Assembly (NCBI GenBank): GCA_022559845.1
Contig: CM040121.1
Location: 345,438,243-345,502,242 of the forward strand
Direction of reading: 5' to 3'
DNA length: 64,000 nt
DNA from: Amorphophallus konjac
Taxonomy: Eukaryota; Streptophyta; Magnoliopsida; Alismatales; Araceae
In this document: positions 47,833-59,315 of the stretch, piece after piece
How positions within the stretch are numbered: the stretch's first letter is position 1
Layout: every line of letters starts with the position of its first letter
Position numbers and translations under genes: made by a program
The notes under the pieces: generated by a model
What the model saw: only the letters and a program-made list of their open reading frames with translations
What the model was told of the DNA's origin: nothing
Databases searched by the model: none

Positions 47833-49280
47833 TTACTTATCGAGTAGTTGGGGGTATTCCTGGCGTATCTTGTCCTCCGGCTCCCAAGTTGCTTCCTCGG
47901 AATGAGAATTCCTCCATAAGACTTTCACCAGCCGGATGGTCTTATTCCTCAATACCTGCTGCTTCTGGTCTACGATCTCGATGGGCTGCTCCACATAAGA
48001 TAGATCTGCTTCAACTTTCAGGGGCTTGTATTCTATGACATGCGAGGCATCGCGGACATATTCCCTGAGCATGGAGATGTGAAAAACCGGATGCACATGT
48101 GCCAGAGCGGGCGGGAGTGCAAGTCGATAAGCCACCTTGCTGACCTTCTGTAGGATCTCAAAAGGCCCAATATACCTGGGACTGAGCTTGCCCTTCTTAC
48201 CAAATCGCATGACTCCCTTGGTAGGAGACACCTTTAGAAATGCATGGTCTCCTTCCGCAAATGTCAACTCTCTCCGCCGCTGGTCTGCATAACTTTTCTG
48301 ACGGCTATGGGCTGTGAGGGCTCACTGCCGGATCATGGATATCTTCTCTGAGCAATCTTGCACCAATTGTGGCCCAAATAGCTACTTCTCGCCAGCTTCA
48401 TACCAACATACCGGTGACCTACATGGCCGCCCATAAAGTGCCTCATAGGGTGCCATTCCGATGGCGGAGTGGTAGCTATTATTGTATGAAAACTCTATTA
48501 GGGGCAAGTGATCATCCCAGTTGCCCTTCCATTCAATACTGCACTCCCTTAGCATATCTTCTAGGGTTTGGATGGTACGCTCAGATTGCCCATCGGTCTG
48601 AGGGTGAAAGGTCGAGCTGAGCAGCAACTTTGTCCCCATGTCCTGTTGCAAACTCTACCAGAACCTCGCGGTGAATCGAGGGTCCCGATCAGAAATGATG
48701 GACAAGGGTGCACCATGCAACCGAATAATCTCAGCGATGAATAATTTCGCTAAGGATTCGATTGGAGTTTGCTTGTTGATGGGCAGGAAGTGTTAGTCTT
48801 TGTGAACCTGTCCACAATTACCCAGATTGTGTCGTGCCTTCTCCTAGTCACGGGTAGACCAGACACAAAGTCCATGGTGATTTGTTCCCATTTCGTATGT
48901 GCCATCTCAATGGTCTGGAGGGGACCGCAAGGTCTTTGATGCTCAATTTTTACCTGCTGACATGTGAGACATTTGGACACGAACTCCGCAATGTCTCGCT
49001 TCATTCCTGGCCACCAGTACGTCCTCTTCATATCCTGGAACATCTTGGTGCTTCAAGGATGGATGGAGAACTTTGACCTATGAGCCTCCCGCATCAAGTC
49101 CTTCTTCATATTCACATCATCTGGTACATAAATTCTTCCTCAGAATGTGATCAGTCCATCAATTCCCCTTTGGAAGCCCTCATTGTCCAATTGTCTCTGC
49201 AATGCCATGTCCTACCTTTGTGCCTCAGCAATTCGATCTAAGTATGCTAGTCTTGCCGATAACTCAGCTAGGAGACCGAA
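47833..49280 (-). pseudogene. pol: Integrase and chromodomain of E
   Basis: The minus-strand order is: the zinc-finger CC half (MFQDMKRTYWWPGMKRDIAE, CLTCQQVK), first Asp in MDFVSGLPVTRRRHDTIW, a shift after [38 protein letters not shown], a stop after the SHSRQKSY-like part near 48320, and then an intact tail from 48267. The tail has [44 protein letters not shown] and a clean chromodomain: [18 protein letters not shown] and [18 protein letters not shown]. The chromodomain would steer integration to modified histones. At least two frameshifts or stops disable the core. Confidence 0.93.
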
Positions 49281-50684
49281 CTACTTCCTTTTCTCGGGTC
49301 GTGATGTGATCACTCCCTCCATCATATCCCACTCTAGATGCAAACTCAGAGCCATCAACTTTCTGCTGAGAGCTTCCGCCACCACATTCGCCTTGCCTGG
49401 ATTGTATTGTAGGGCAAAGTCATAGTCCTTCAATAGCTCGACCCATCTCCTTTGCCTCAAATTGAGTTCCTTTTGGGTGAATATGTACTTGAGACTCTGA
49501 TGATCGGTGAAGACCTCAAACCGAACCCCATATAAGTAGTGCCTCCAAATACGCAAAGCGTGGACCACTGCTGCCATTTCCAGGTCATGAGTGGAGTAAT
49601 TCCTTTCATGGTCCTTCAGCTGTCTTGAGGCATAGGCGATCACCCGGCAATTTTGCATTAGTACGCAACCGAGGCCGATTCTAGAGGCGTCCGTGTAGAC
49701 AGTGAAGCCGTCGACCCCCTGAGGGAGTGCCAGTACTAGGTCCGAAGTCAATTTTTCTTTGAGCATCTGAAAGCCATCTTCGCACTCTTTTGACCAGATA
49801 AATTTTGTTCCTTTCTTGGTCAGCTTGGTCATTGGGGCTACAATGGTGGAGAAGCCCTCGATGAATCGGCGGTAGTATCCAGCTAGGCCAAGGAAGCTTC
49901 TAATCTCCATGACCATCTTCGGTGCTTCCCACTTTGACACTGCTTCCACCTTGCTTGGGTCCACTGCTATACCATCCCCGGAGATAACATGTCCGAGGAA
50001 CATAACCCGATCAAGCCAAAATTCGCATTTGCTGAATTTGGCGAAGAACTTGTTCTCCCTGAGGGTCTGAAGAACCACTCTCAAGTGCTGCTGATGTTCC
50101 TCCTGATTGGTAGAATATATCAGGATGTCGTCAATAAAGACCACGACAAATTGATCTAGATAGGGGTGGAAGATATGGTTCATCTGCTCCATGAACACAG
50201 CCGGAGCATTGGTTAACCCGAATGGTACCACTAGGAACTCGTAGTGACCATACCGATATGTAAAGGCCATCTTCGATACATCCTCGGGCTTGATTCTGAT
50301 CTGTTGATAACCTGTCCTCAGATCAATTTTGGAGAAGACCTTGGCAGATGATAGCTGGTCAAACAACTCTTTAATCCTCGGTAGAGGGTACTTGTTCTTT
50401 ATTGTGACCTGGTTGATATTGCGGTAATCAATGCACAGCCGCATGGTCCCATCCTTCTTCCGCACGAACAAGACTGGTGCTCCCCATGGGGACACGCTGG
50501 GCCGGATGAAGCCCTTGTCTAGCAACTCTTGCAATTGCTTCCTAAGTTCGGCAAGTTCTGTCGGAGCCATTCGGTATGAGGAAACAGAGATGGGTGCGGT
50601 GCCCGATGTTAGCTCAATGGAGAACTTTGTCTCACGAGCTGGTGGTAGTCCTGGCAGTTCTTCAGGAAATACATCAGGAAATTC
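49281..50684 (-). pseudogene. pol: Reverse transcriptase and RNase H of E
   Basis: This is the best preserved pol part: 429 open codons from 50570. RT shows [13 protein letters not shown] just upstream, [61 protein letters not shown] and the catalytic box [11 protein letters not shown]. RNase H shows [31 protein letters not shown] and [13 protein letters not shown], then [25 protein letters not shown] stop follows at 49281, before the integrase. One stop separates it from the protease frame at about 50685. It copies element RNA to DNA when active. Confidence 0.95.
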
Positions 50685-51530
50685 TCAGACTGTGTCCAAG
50701 TCTTCTAGAATCTTGACAGAGCCTTCTTCAAGCACCACACTAGCTAAGAAATAGTCGCACCCTCCGCTGATCAGCTTGGAGGCACGGATGGCTGAAACTA
50801 TCATTCTCCCGGACTTGTCCTTAGGGCATTGAAAGAGGAATGTCTCCTTCCCCGGTTCTTGAAAAATCACTCCCTTCCGATGGCAGTCCAAGAGGGCGAA
50901 ATGTTTGTCTAACCAGTGCATCCCCAAGATGAGGTCAAAGTTGGCCATGTCTAGGATGTAGGCTTCCCCCAGCAATCTTCTCCCACATATCTTTACCTCA
51001 ATAGTAGGGATCACAAGCTTGGTGTGGACTTGTTTCCCGGTCGGTGTACTGACTACCATTTCCCCGAAAAATGTGGCTTGGGGTCGATTCTTCAGTTGAT
51101 TAGCAAAGTTGGTGGATATGAATGTGTGTGTAGCTAGTGGGTCAAACAAGACCTTTCCATAGACATTATCCACAAGGAGCGTACCTTCAGCCACGGTAGG
51201 AGTGTTGTCTGCCTCTTCTTGCATTAGTGCATAGACCCGCCCTTTGTACTGGATCTTCTCTTGTGGAGAAAATGGCTTCTGTTGGGCCTTCTTGGGGCAG
51301 TTCTTCGCGAAGTGTCTGGCCTTGCCGCATTCATAACATTTTCCCTCTGCCCTCCAGCATTCTCGTCCCTGATGTTTACGTCCGCACTGGATGCAAAATG
51401 GAATACCCGGTCCACCCCTCGGAACCGATTCTTGGTGCGCCACCTTTTCCTTCTCTCGCCTCCCTCCGGCCTGCATAGGCCTTTTGCCCGAAGACTTCTG
51501 CTCCTTGGCAAACCTATAGTGGACATTCAT
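50685..51530 (-). pseudogene. Gag zinc knuckle and protease of E
   Basis: The 281-codon frame holds CIQCGRKHQGREC, a standard CCHC knuckle CYECGKARHFAKNC, and a retropepsin domain with VLFDPLATHTFIS, FDLILGMHWLDKH and DCHRKGVIFQEP. The catalytic triad of relatives is D-S/T/P-G; here Gly is replaced by Leu (FDPLA), so the protease is probably dead. D has the normal FDTGATHSF. A stop follows DLDTV near 50685. Confidence 0.92.
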
Positions 51531-51578
51531 TAGAATTTAGCCTTATATGTCTCTTAGATTTTTTCTTGACTTTAGTCA

Positions 51579-52355
51579 TTACCTTGTATTTTCTTGCTCG
51601 GCTAGATGAGCAAGCCTCAATGCCGTTGGGTAGGAGCCTGGGTCTTGGGTTGCGACATAGCGTCGGACATTGCTACGCAGTCCCTTGATGAATTTATTCA
51701 CCTTCCGACGCGCATCATCGAATATGTGTGGAGCATATTGGCCCAGAGCTAAAAACTTGGCCTCATAGCCGGCCACCGACATGCTCCCTTGCTCGAGGCT
51801 TAGAAATTCTTGCTCCTTCGCATCTCGCACATACTCGGGAAAATACTTCTCTAAGAAGATAGCCAAGAATTCCTCCCATAGTATCTCGCCGTCGTGGTAG
51901 TCCGTGAAGGTTGTCCGCATCTTGGCCTTCCACCACAAGTCAGCCTGGTCTTGCAGAACATAGGCCGCCAGGTTCACCTTCTCCTCTTCGGGACACCACA
52001 TTGCGCAGAACTTCTTTTCCATTTCACTGAGCCACGACTCAGCCACCTCTGGACAGCTCTCCCACTTAAATATAGGAGGCGCCAACCTTAGGAACCAATC
52101 AAGTGCTGGCAGGTCGTGACGTGGTGCGGATGCGGGCTGCTCCGTCATTTGTTGCTGCATGGCCTACATCAACCCTTGGAAGCTCTGCATGAACCCTTCC
52201 AGGTTGACTCCCGCATTGGGCACCTGCCCACCGCCAACTATAGGGGCATGGACATCCCCATCATTCGCTCCATTTGGGTCATCTACACCCGATCCCCTCT
52301 CATCTGCCTGAGGAAGATCTCTTTGCCTTCTTGGCGGCATGGTTCTGAAAGACAT
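51579..52355 (-). pseudogene. gag: Gag N-terminal part of E
   Basis: It starts MPPRRQRDLPQADERG (Met at about 52340), with a stop after SFQGLM near 52164. It continues in frame with LDWFLRLAPPIFKWESCPEV, AESWLSEMEKKF, ADLWWKAKMRT, FLEKYFPEYVRDAKEQEF and LRLAHLAEQENTR. These are the typical Retrotrans_gag landmarks (W..M, WW, F..KY.P). Several stops lie in the linker 51531-51578 before the zinc-knuckle frame. Confidence 0.93.
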
Positions 52356-52457
52356 ACAATTATTTAAGTGGGAGGGTTTTAAATGGTGTCAAGCATACTC
52401 TACCCTTTCTCCACTATGGAACATCTGGAATGGTTGTAACCCTGGTTTGTCTCTCGT

Positions 52458-52469
52458 GCTCTAATACCA
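52458..52469 (-). promoter_or_regulatory. Primer-binding site of element E
   Basis: On the minus strand TGGTATTAGAGC lies three bases inside the 5' LTR edge, one C-to-T change from the initiator-Met tRNA complement. Confidence 0.88.
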
Positions 52470-52472
52470 TGT

Positions 52473-55400
52473 TGTAACGTCCCGAGATCCGATTCCCAAA
52501 TTTTGGGGGTATGTATTTTTTTTGTCGGACCCCGAAGCAAATTACTTCATACGTATTGCGAAAGCAGCAATGTAGATAAACGTACATGCATTCACATGAG
52601 AGAGAGAAATCATATGTTACAGAAATGTAGGTAAACATCTCAACCATTCATAGTCTCCAAAAGAGTACAAGTTCATAGTTCCAGATTACACATGAGCCCG
52701 CATGGGCTTGCCACTCCACAACCCTACATAAAATAGAAATATTTGACCATAGCATACCCAGACGAACAGTGGCTAACTCTACTCTTCAGCTGCTGCCTCC
52801 TCCTCAATCTCTTTCTCTATGTCCCCTGAAAACATGTGTCACAAGGGGTGAGTGTGACGCTCAGTAGGCAACCCAGTCAAACCGGGGTTAACTTTGCATC
52901 TATATAATCCCTTATATATAGAGTTTAGAGGTTAACACTAGCTTAGTACATTTCATCATCAGTTCTTAACATAACTCATGTAAGGAAAACATGGATTCTT
53001 CGACTAATGTATAAGGTACCCAAGCATGCAGTAAGAACCTAGTGATTAAGCAGTTAAACATTATCACATTTTCATGAGTGTTCATATATTTTCCATGCAG
53101 GGACCCGGACAGCTGCCGCAAACACAAGAGGTCCACACACACACACAAATGAACGAAAGATTACTGCGCAGACCCGGGAGCGAACTCCCACCTAGATTCC
53201 TGTGGCCCAGTGGCGTTACGTATCGCCATCCCATAAAGGCCACCCCACAATGGGACCGAAGATTGAATCAATAGGATTTTGAACTAGGGCGTTACGTATC
53301 GCCATCCCCTGGGATCTTTTACTTCTGTAACGTTACGTATCGCCGTCCCGCAGAAGGGACCGAAGTCCAACCTCACAGAATGCTATTATTTTCCCTTCAT
53401 GGCATACACATTCTTATTTATCTTATAGTGACTAGAGTGATATTTATCATAACAGACATGCTTTCATTGATCAAGGGGGGCCAAACAAGCTCACAGTCAT
53501 GCTCCTCATTATTTAAACATGCTCACAAATATACTTCTAAATAGTTTAGGAGGGCTAAACATACTAGCAGTCATTTTTAGGTTAGTACAGGTTTATCATT
53601 TCTATGCTACACATGCACAGAGAATGATTTATATTTGTAAGTACAGAATTTCTATGGGCATGAAATTTTTACTGTGTGTTGCCAACTTAGCCTTTTGCCA
53701 TTTTCTAATTTCTCAGATTTTTATGAATTAATATGCCCCCCCAAAATTCTCCTTTTCTCAATTTCTAGAATTGGGTAGACCCACAGGTGCACTGACCTTG
53801 CTCATAGCCGGCGCCAGCCTGCACCGACCTCACTCGCACATGCACCGACCTTGCTCGTGGCCAGGGCCAAACTTGCACCGACCTACTATGCATGGACTTT
53901 GGTTATGCTAACACAAACATGCACAGACCGACTATGCTCAGGCCTCACCGTGGCCAACACGAAACGTGCACAGACCTATTATGCTCAGACCTCACCGTGG
54001 CTAACACAAAACATGCACAGATGCAAAACATGCACCGACACAAAACATGCACAGACCTTATTCTGCATAGACCTTTACCTACGCATGGACCCAATAGTGC
54101 ATAGACCTTGAAACCAACACACATACCCCTTTTACCTACATATGGACAAAAGTGCACAGACCTTATAAAGAATGCACAGACCTCTTTTACCTACGTATGG
54201 GCAAAAGTGCACAGACCCTACAAACAATACACAGACCCTACTATAACTAAAACATGCACGGACCTTAAACCTGCACTGACCTTACCTATAAATGGACTAA
54301 ATGTGCACCGATGCCAACACAAACTTGCTCAGTCCCTTACACATGGACTAAATGTGCACCGATGCTAATACATCATGCACGGATCCCTCTTGGCCTAAAC
54401 ATGCACCGACCTCTCCTTTGGCCTGAACTAAACATGCACCGTCCTCTCTTTTGGGTCTGAACTAAACATGCACCGACCTCTCCTTTGGCCTGAACTAAAC
54501 ATGCACTGTCCTCTCTTTTGGGTCTGAACTAAACATGCACCGACCTACTACGGGACATGCTCAGACCTGATGTATGGACTCTAACACGTATGCTCAGACT
54601 TGACTGGCTACCCATTGGTGCACCGACTAGGGGTTTCCTATATATGTGTCTGACCCTCCCAAGGACGGTGGAAACTCATGAAACACAAAACTTATTTGAA
54701 AAAAAACAAATCCTAAAATGTATATGATGGTCACCCCCACCTGCCCTTAATCCCTCTTTTAGAGTGTAGAAAATATATGTTTTTATCAAAAACCATTCTA
54801 ATGCATCATTAACCCCTAAGTTTGAGGTTAGGTGCCTACCTTTGAGATGTTAACCGATGATCCGGGGATAATATCCACACCCCAGATCCACCTCTACCTT
54901 ACCCTTTGATATGGGGATGAGATCCACACCCCAGACCCATCAAGAGTTCTATGCAGGTCCACCCTCCTACGTAAAGGCCAAGGTCCCTCACCTCTCTTTC
55001 TTTCACAAACGGACCTGTGGGTGGAAGAAAAATGGAAGAAGAGTGTTGCTAAAGGATGGCCACCCATGGAACCCCCTCCTTATATAGTTTTTCAGACCTC
55101 CCAAGAGTTCACCCACGTCCCTCGAGGCTCTAACAAGCTCCAAGGTCACTGGTTTTGAAGAGGAGTTAATGCTAAGCATTCCTTCGGGTTTGAACAGGTG
55201 TGACCCTTCGACCGCTGATCGTAAATGCCAGTGTGAGCACATTTCTGTTGGGAATTATGTTGGAATGTCTTCATATGAAATGAAGAGGACTTCCAGATAT
55301 AACTTTCAGTCTTGGTTTCACCAAGTTTCATTGACTCTACCAGGAGTTATGACTTTTCCATTAATTACGTGTGAATTCGCCCAACAGTCACACCTCTTCA

Positions 55401-55648
55401 TGATAGCTGGTGGAAAAGGGCTCAGAACCATGGGTTCTGGTGCTAATTGGTTCTCCCCCTCAACATAAGAGTTTGGGGTAAGGGTCCACACTTTCTAATG
55501 GGCAAAGTTTCATCCCATTATGATCCTCCTATGTTAAGTTACGAATTTTCTAAGGGTTCTTAAATAGTCTGTCCAGATTTTTGGCCCGTTTGATTCACGG
55601 GTCTGAATTGTGCCCGATTGGGCTAGTGCCCAATTAACGGTCATTACA
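52473..55648 (-). repeat. 5' LTR of element E
   Basis: It is 3176 bp and co-linear with 44536-47771, with many point differences and small indels. It is followed by the AGAAG duplication and then D's RNase H codons. Confidence 0.95.
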
Positions 55649-56722
55649 AGAAGCATCTGTATATATCTCGTATTTCTCTCCTTCAATTGGCAATGATAAG
55701 ACTAGGGCAGTGGTCAAGAGATCCTTCAAAGCTTGGAAACTCTTTTCACAGTCTTCATTCCACTCATAAGGCACTTCCTTACGGGTTAACCTGGTCAGAG
55801 GAACAGCAATCTTGGAGAAGTCCTTGATGAAACGCGGGTAGTAACCAACTAGACCCAAGAAGCTTCAAATCTTAATTGCATTTGTGGGTTGTTCCCAATT
55901 CTTCATGGCTTCGACCTTTGATGGGTCCACGAAAATTCCATTCTTCAAAATTATATGGCCCAAGAAGGATACTTCCTCGAGCCAGAACTTGCACTTGTTG
56001 AATTTGGCATATAATTTGTTTTCCCTCAATATCTACAATGCCTTCTTGAGATGTTCTTCATGGTCTTCTTCAGACTTATAATAAATAAAAATATCATCGA
56101 TAAAGACCACAATAAATTGGTCTATGTAGGGCCTAAATATGATGTTCATTAACTGCATAAAAACTACGGGGGCATTCGTTAGTCCGAAAGGCATAACAGT
56201 AAATTTGTAATGCCCATACCTGCTCCGGAATGCAGTTTTATGAATGTCTTCTTCTTTGATCTTCAGTTGGTGGTAACCAGAACGAAGATCAATTTTGTAG
56301 AAATATGTAGCTCCAGATAATTGATCGAACAGCTCATCAATTCTCGACAGTGGGTACTTGTTCTTGATTGTAAGGTGATTTAGCTGCCGATAATCAATGC
56401 ATAGTCTCATCGATCCGTCCTTCTTTTTGACAAATAGCACGAGTGCTCCCCATGGGGAAGTACTTGGCCTGATGAAACCCTTTTTCAATAACTCCATTAG
56501 CTGCTCTTTTAGCTCCTTCAGCTCGATAGGGGACATTCTGTACGGTGCCTTAGAAATAGGACCAGCACTAGGGATAAGGTCGATCGTGAATGACACTTCT
56601 CTTTCCGGGGGTAAGCCGGGCAATTCTTCTGGAAAAACGTCGAGAAAATCCTGAATTACACGGATGTCTTCCAGTTTAATCTCCTCATCTTCCGTGGCAA
56701 TCACGAATGCTATGAAAACCAT
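55649..56722 (-). pseudogene. pol: Reverse transcriptase and start of RNase H of D
   Basis: From 56722 the frame shows [76 protein letters not shown] and [15 protein letters not shown] (from CAG) follows HLKKAL at about 56034. After FLGHI a TGA (from CGA) precedes SFLGLVGYYPRFI near 55866. RNase H begins with YEIYTDAS and is cut at 55648 by element E. It resumes at 44535. Confidence 0.94.
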
Positions 56723-56725
56723 ACA

Positions 56726-57235
56726 TCATTTACTCATAAGTTTACTAGCTCGGAGGGCTGATATAAGAGGTGACCTAGCCCGAGGGTTAATATAAACTAG
56801 CTCTGGTAAATCCACGAAAGTTACCTTGCCATACCGGCAATCTACGGTTGCTTGATATGTGGATAACCAGTCGGCACCTAGTATGACATCATAACCCCTC
56901 ATATCTAGGCATATCAGGTCAACAGGTAAATTGTTTCCTTTAATCATCACTTCACTGTTTGGATAGAGATAAGTGATATCGGACTCATTCCCAAGAGGCG
57001 TTGATATGACCAAGTCTAACAGTTCATGTTTCTTAGAAAATGAAGCAGCAAATTTCTTGGAAACGAATGAATGAGTTGCTCCAGTATCAAATAAAACTTG
57101 AGCAGTTTTAGAACAAATAGTGATAGTACCTTCCACAATTCCACCTTCTTTGAGTTCCGTCTCGTGGAGATCTTGCAAACAACCTTGTTTCCTTGCCGGA
57201 CGCTTCTCGTCCTTGGTGGCTTGCTCCGTCATCAA
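56726..57235 (-). pseudogene. Protease of D
   Basis: This retropepsin has the intact catalytic motif VLFDTGATHSFVS, then LLDLVISTPLGNES, MRGYDVILGADWLSTYQATV and DCRYGKVTF, ending SALRASKLMSK at a TGA. It is in the same frame as the RT that follows, separated by that single stop. It would cleave the gag-pol precursor. Confidence 0.92.
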
Positions 57236-57620
57236 TGGGCAATCTGGGATTCGATGCTCTCGGCTACCACATCAAAGACAAGCTCCTAACTTTCTCCAGC
57301 ACTCCTCGATCTTATGACCAGCTTTATCACAATACTTACAAATCTCCTTAGAGGGTGTGGCGGTGGAGAATGGCCTGTCATTCTTCTGGAATTTCATTTC
57401 CTGGGAGGGCTCCCCTCCCATGAAGAATCGCTTCTTATTGAATGATTGTTTGAATTTTCCTAGGCTTGTGATAGGCTCCTTCTTGTCCCTTCCTCGGATT
57501 CTTTCAGATAATTCGATGGCGTCTTCTAGCAATTGAGTACACCGAACCATTTCCGAATAGACTTGGTTGTCCATCGGTGCAAGATGTGTAATATATTGGG
57601 GCCGAAGCCCATTGAGGAAC
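57236..57620 (-). pseudogene. gag: Gag C-terminal part of D, cut by F
   Basis: The frame starts at the break with FLNGLRPQYITHLAP and runs into MDNQVYSEMVRCTQLLEDAI and ELSERIRGRDKKEP. It ends with a CCHC knuckle CKYCDKAGHKIEEC and a stop near 57272. The rest of gag lies beyond element F. The break at 57620/57621 is sharp. Confidence 0.88.
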
Positions 57621-57939
57621 TATAAGACCCCAGAATTTTTATAAATTATTTTTGGTATATTTAATTATTTTTTGGTAATTTTAAAGACCCAAAAGGATCA
57701 ATAAAAAAATATTAGATTAAATCAATCATTATAAGGCCCAATTTATGTTAAGTAATTAATCTAGCTTTCATAATTGAAACCCAATAGGTTAAAGGACCAA
57801 GCCCATTAAGTTTGGCCATATTCTAGAAGGTTATTTAGCCTATTTACGTATTTTAAGGATAAATACTATTTTTATGCATAACAATATGGATAATTAACAA
57901 AAGAGTTTGATTTATGTTGAACTCTGTGCACGTTGGATG

Positions 57940-59100
57940 TAGCGGTCTATCGTGCGACCGCCGCAGTCACGTAACGCACCTAGACTGATGCGTTACACCC
58001 TGATAGTTCCGTGAATGGAAGAACGAGTAGAAAGATTGGAACTTTGAGATCCTATCTACAAGAGACCTAATTGGGAGAGCTTGTAAGGTTACTAAGGACT
58101 CTTAGGGATTAGGTTCTGGCAAATTAAGGACTCTATAATTGATCTAATCTTTAAACCCTAGCCAAAACCCTATAAATAGGACCTAGTTCTGAACTGAGCG
58201 ACCCTTACTTTTGGCTCGTGAAGAATCAAGATAAGGAGTCATAATTTCGGGTAAGTTCTTTAGAAGATTTTGTTTAGTATACTTTAAAATAATAGTTCTT
58301 CAAATTTCATGCTAAGAGATCAACCAACCAAGGAGATAGAAGCTTCCAAAGTCACTGATTCAGTCATAGCAGCCCATAATTCAGAGGAAAAGACCCCTGA
58401 AGATCAAGAGATTAGGATGCCTAAACGAGGTAATTAGAGTTCAGTCCTTTAGAACTTTTTATTCCCCTTAGTATCATCTTCCTAACCTACAAATTTCACA
58501 TCCTTAGGTCAAGAGATTGGAGAGATAGAGCGACGTGAAGTTGCTGAAAAACCTCAGGAAGGGAAGAACTAGGGCGTGTCTTGCAGTCCCAAATAGGAAT
58601 ATTAAAGCTCATTTAAGAGGTATGTTATCTCATGATTGGCAAAAATATCTTGTTAGGGATAAAAGCCCTCTGATTGTGCTTGATTTCATGTATTATAGAT
58701 CATGAATTTCATGTTTTAGTAGGTCATGCATGTATGTATACTCTTGGCCCTAACTAAGTTAAAAAGGTACTCTCTTGTCAAATTCACGGAAAGCCCATGC
58801 ATACTAGTAGGTTAGCCTTCATTCTATCATGTGGAAGGTTAGATATGATTTCTAGACATGATGTAAGTTGAAAACTTAGATTTTTATATCTTTTTCAGCC
58901 AGCAGACGATATGACGCATCAAGGTAAGACCGTCACAATGATCTAACGGCCTTATGATAAGCCGTCACAACCTCTACTGCATCTTAATTACTCTGTAATC
59001 TCTGACGCACCTTAACAGGAGCGTTACACTACTGTAACGGCACTACGATAAACCGTCACAAGACTGTAACGCGCCTATCCTAGACCGTCAGACACTGTGT
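57940..59100 (+). repeat. GTAACGG..CCGTCAC hairpin cluster in LTR F, first part
   Basis: Units near 57970, 58905, 58940, 58998, 59030 and 59066 pair TAACGG or GACGC with CCGTCA or GCGTTA across 9-14 bases. The second part of the cluster, near 61928-62175, has five more, such as TAACGGCCCAATACTTGACC followed by GTCAC. Confidence 0.8.
58251..58256 (+). promoter_or_regulatory. Donor-like site GTAAGT after the TATA box of LTR F
   Basis: TTCGG|GTAAGTTC lies 80 bp after CCTATAAATAGG (58171). It pairs in principle with the TTTTCAG acceptor-like site ending at 62993. Confidence 0.4.
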
Positions 59101-59315
59101 TCTATCAACCCGATGCAGAATGATAACCAGCTAAAGTTTACCTATAAATAAGCTTAGATAGCTAAGTTTGGACATGTTAGCATGACTTTAAGTTTAGTTA
59201 CTGATTCATAATCGAAAGTGCATGATTAAGGTGTCTTAAGTTATTTTAAGTGGTGTTAATTTCATGTGCCAAAATTCTATAGTTTTTTATCTAAATCATG
59301 CTTTTTAATGATGTA

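Larger units (their letters stand above)
44536..55648 (-). mobile_element. Chromovirus E (Ty3/gypsy, Tekay-like), complete, nested in D
   Basis: Perfect duplications AGAAG lie at 44531-44535 and 55649-55653. LTRs are 44536-47771 (3', 3236 bp) and 52473-55648 (5', 3176 bp), both TGTAA..CATTACA on the plus strand. The interior (4701 bp) holds PBS, gag, protease, RT, RNase H, integrase, chromodomain and PPT. Removing E rejoins D's YTDAS with the following RNase H residues. LTR G at the window start is the same family. Confidence 0.97.
39076..57620 (-). mobile_element. Chromovirus D (Ty3/gypsy, Tekay-like), interrupted and truncated
   Basis: In minus sense it has a 3' LTR at 39076-42568, then PPT, chromodomain, integrase, RNase H, RT, protease and gag up to 57620. 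Element E (44536-55648) splits the RNase H codons and element F (57621 on) cuts gag, so the 5' LTR is outside the window. It inserted in element A. Its removed length without E is about 7.4 kb so far. Many stops show that it is inactive. Confidence 0.92.
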
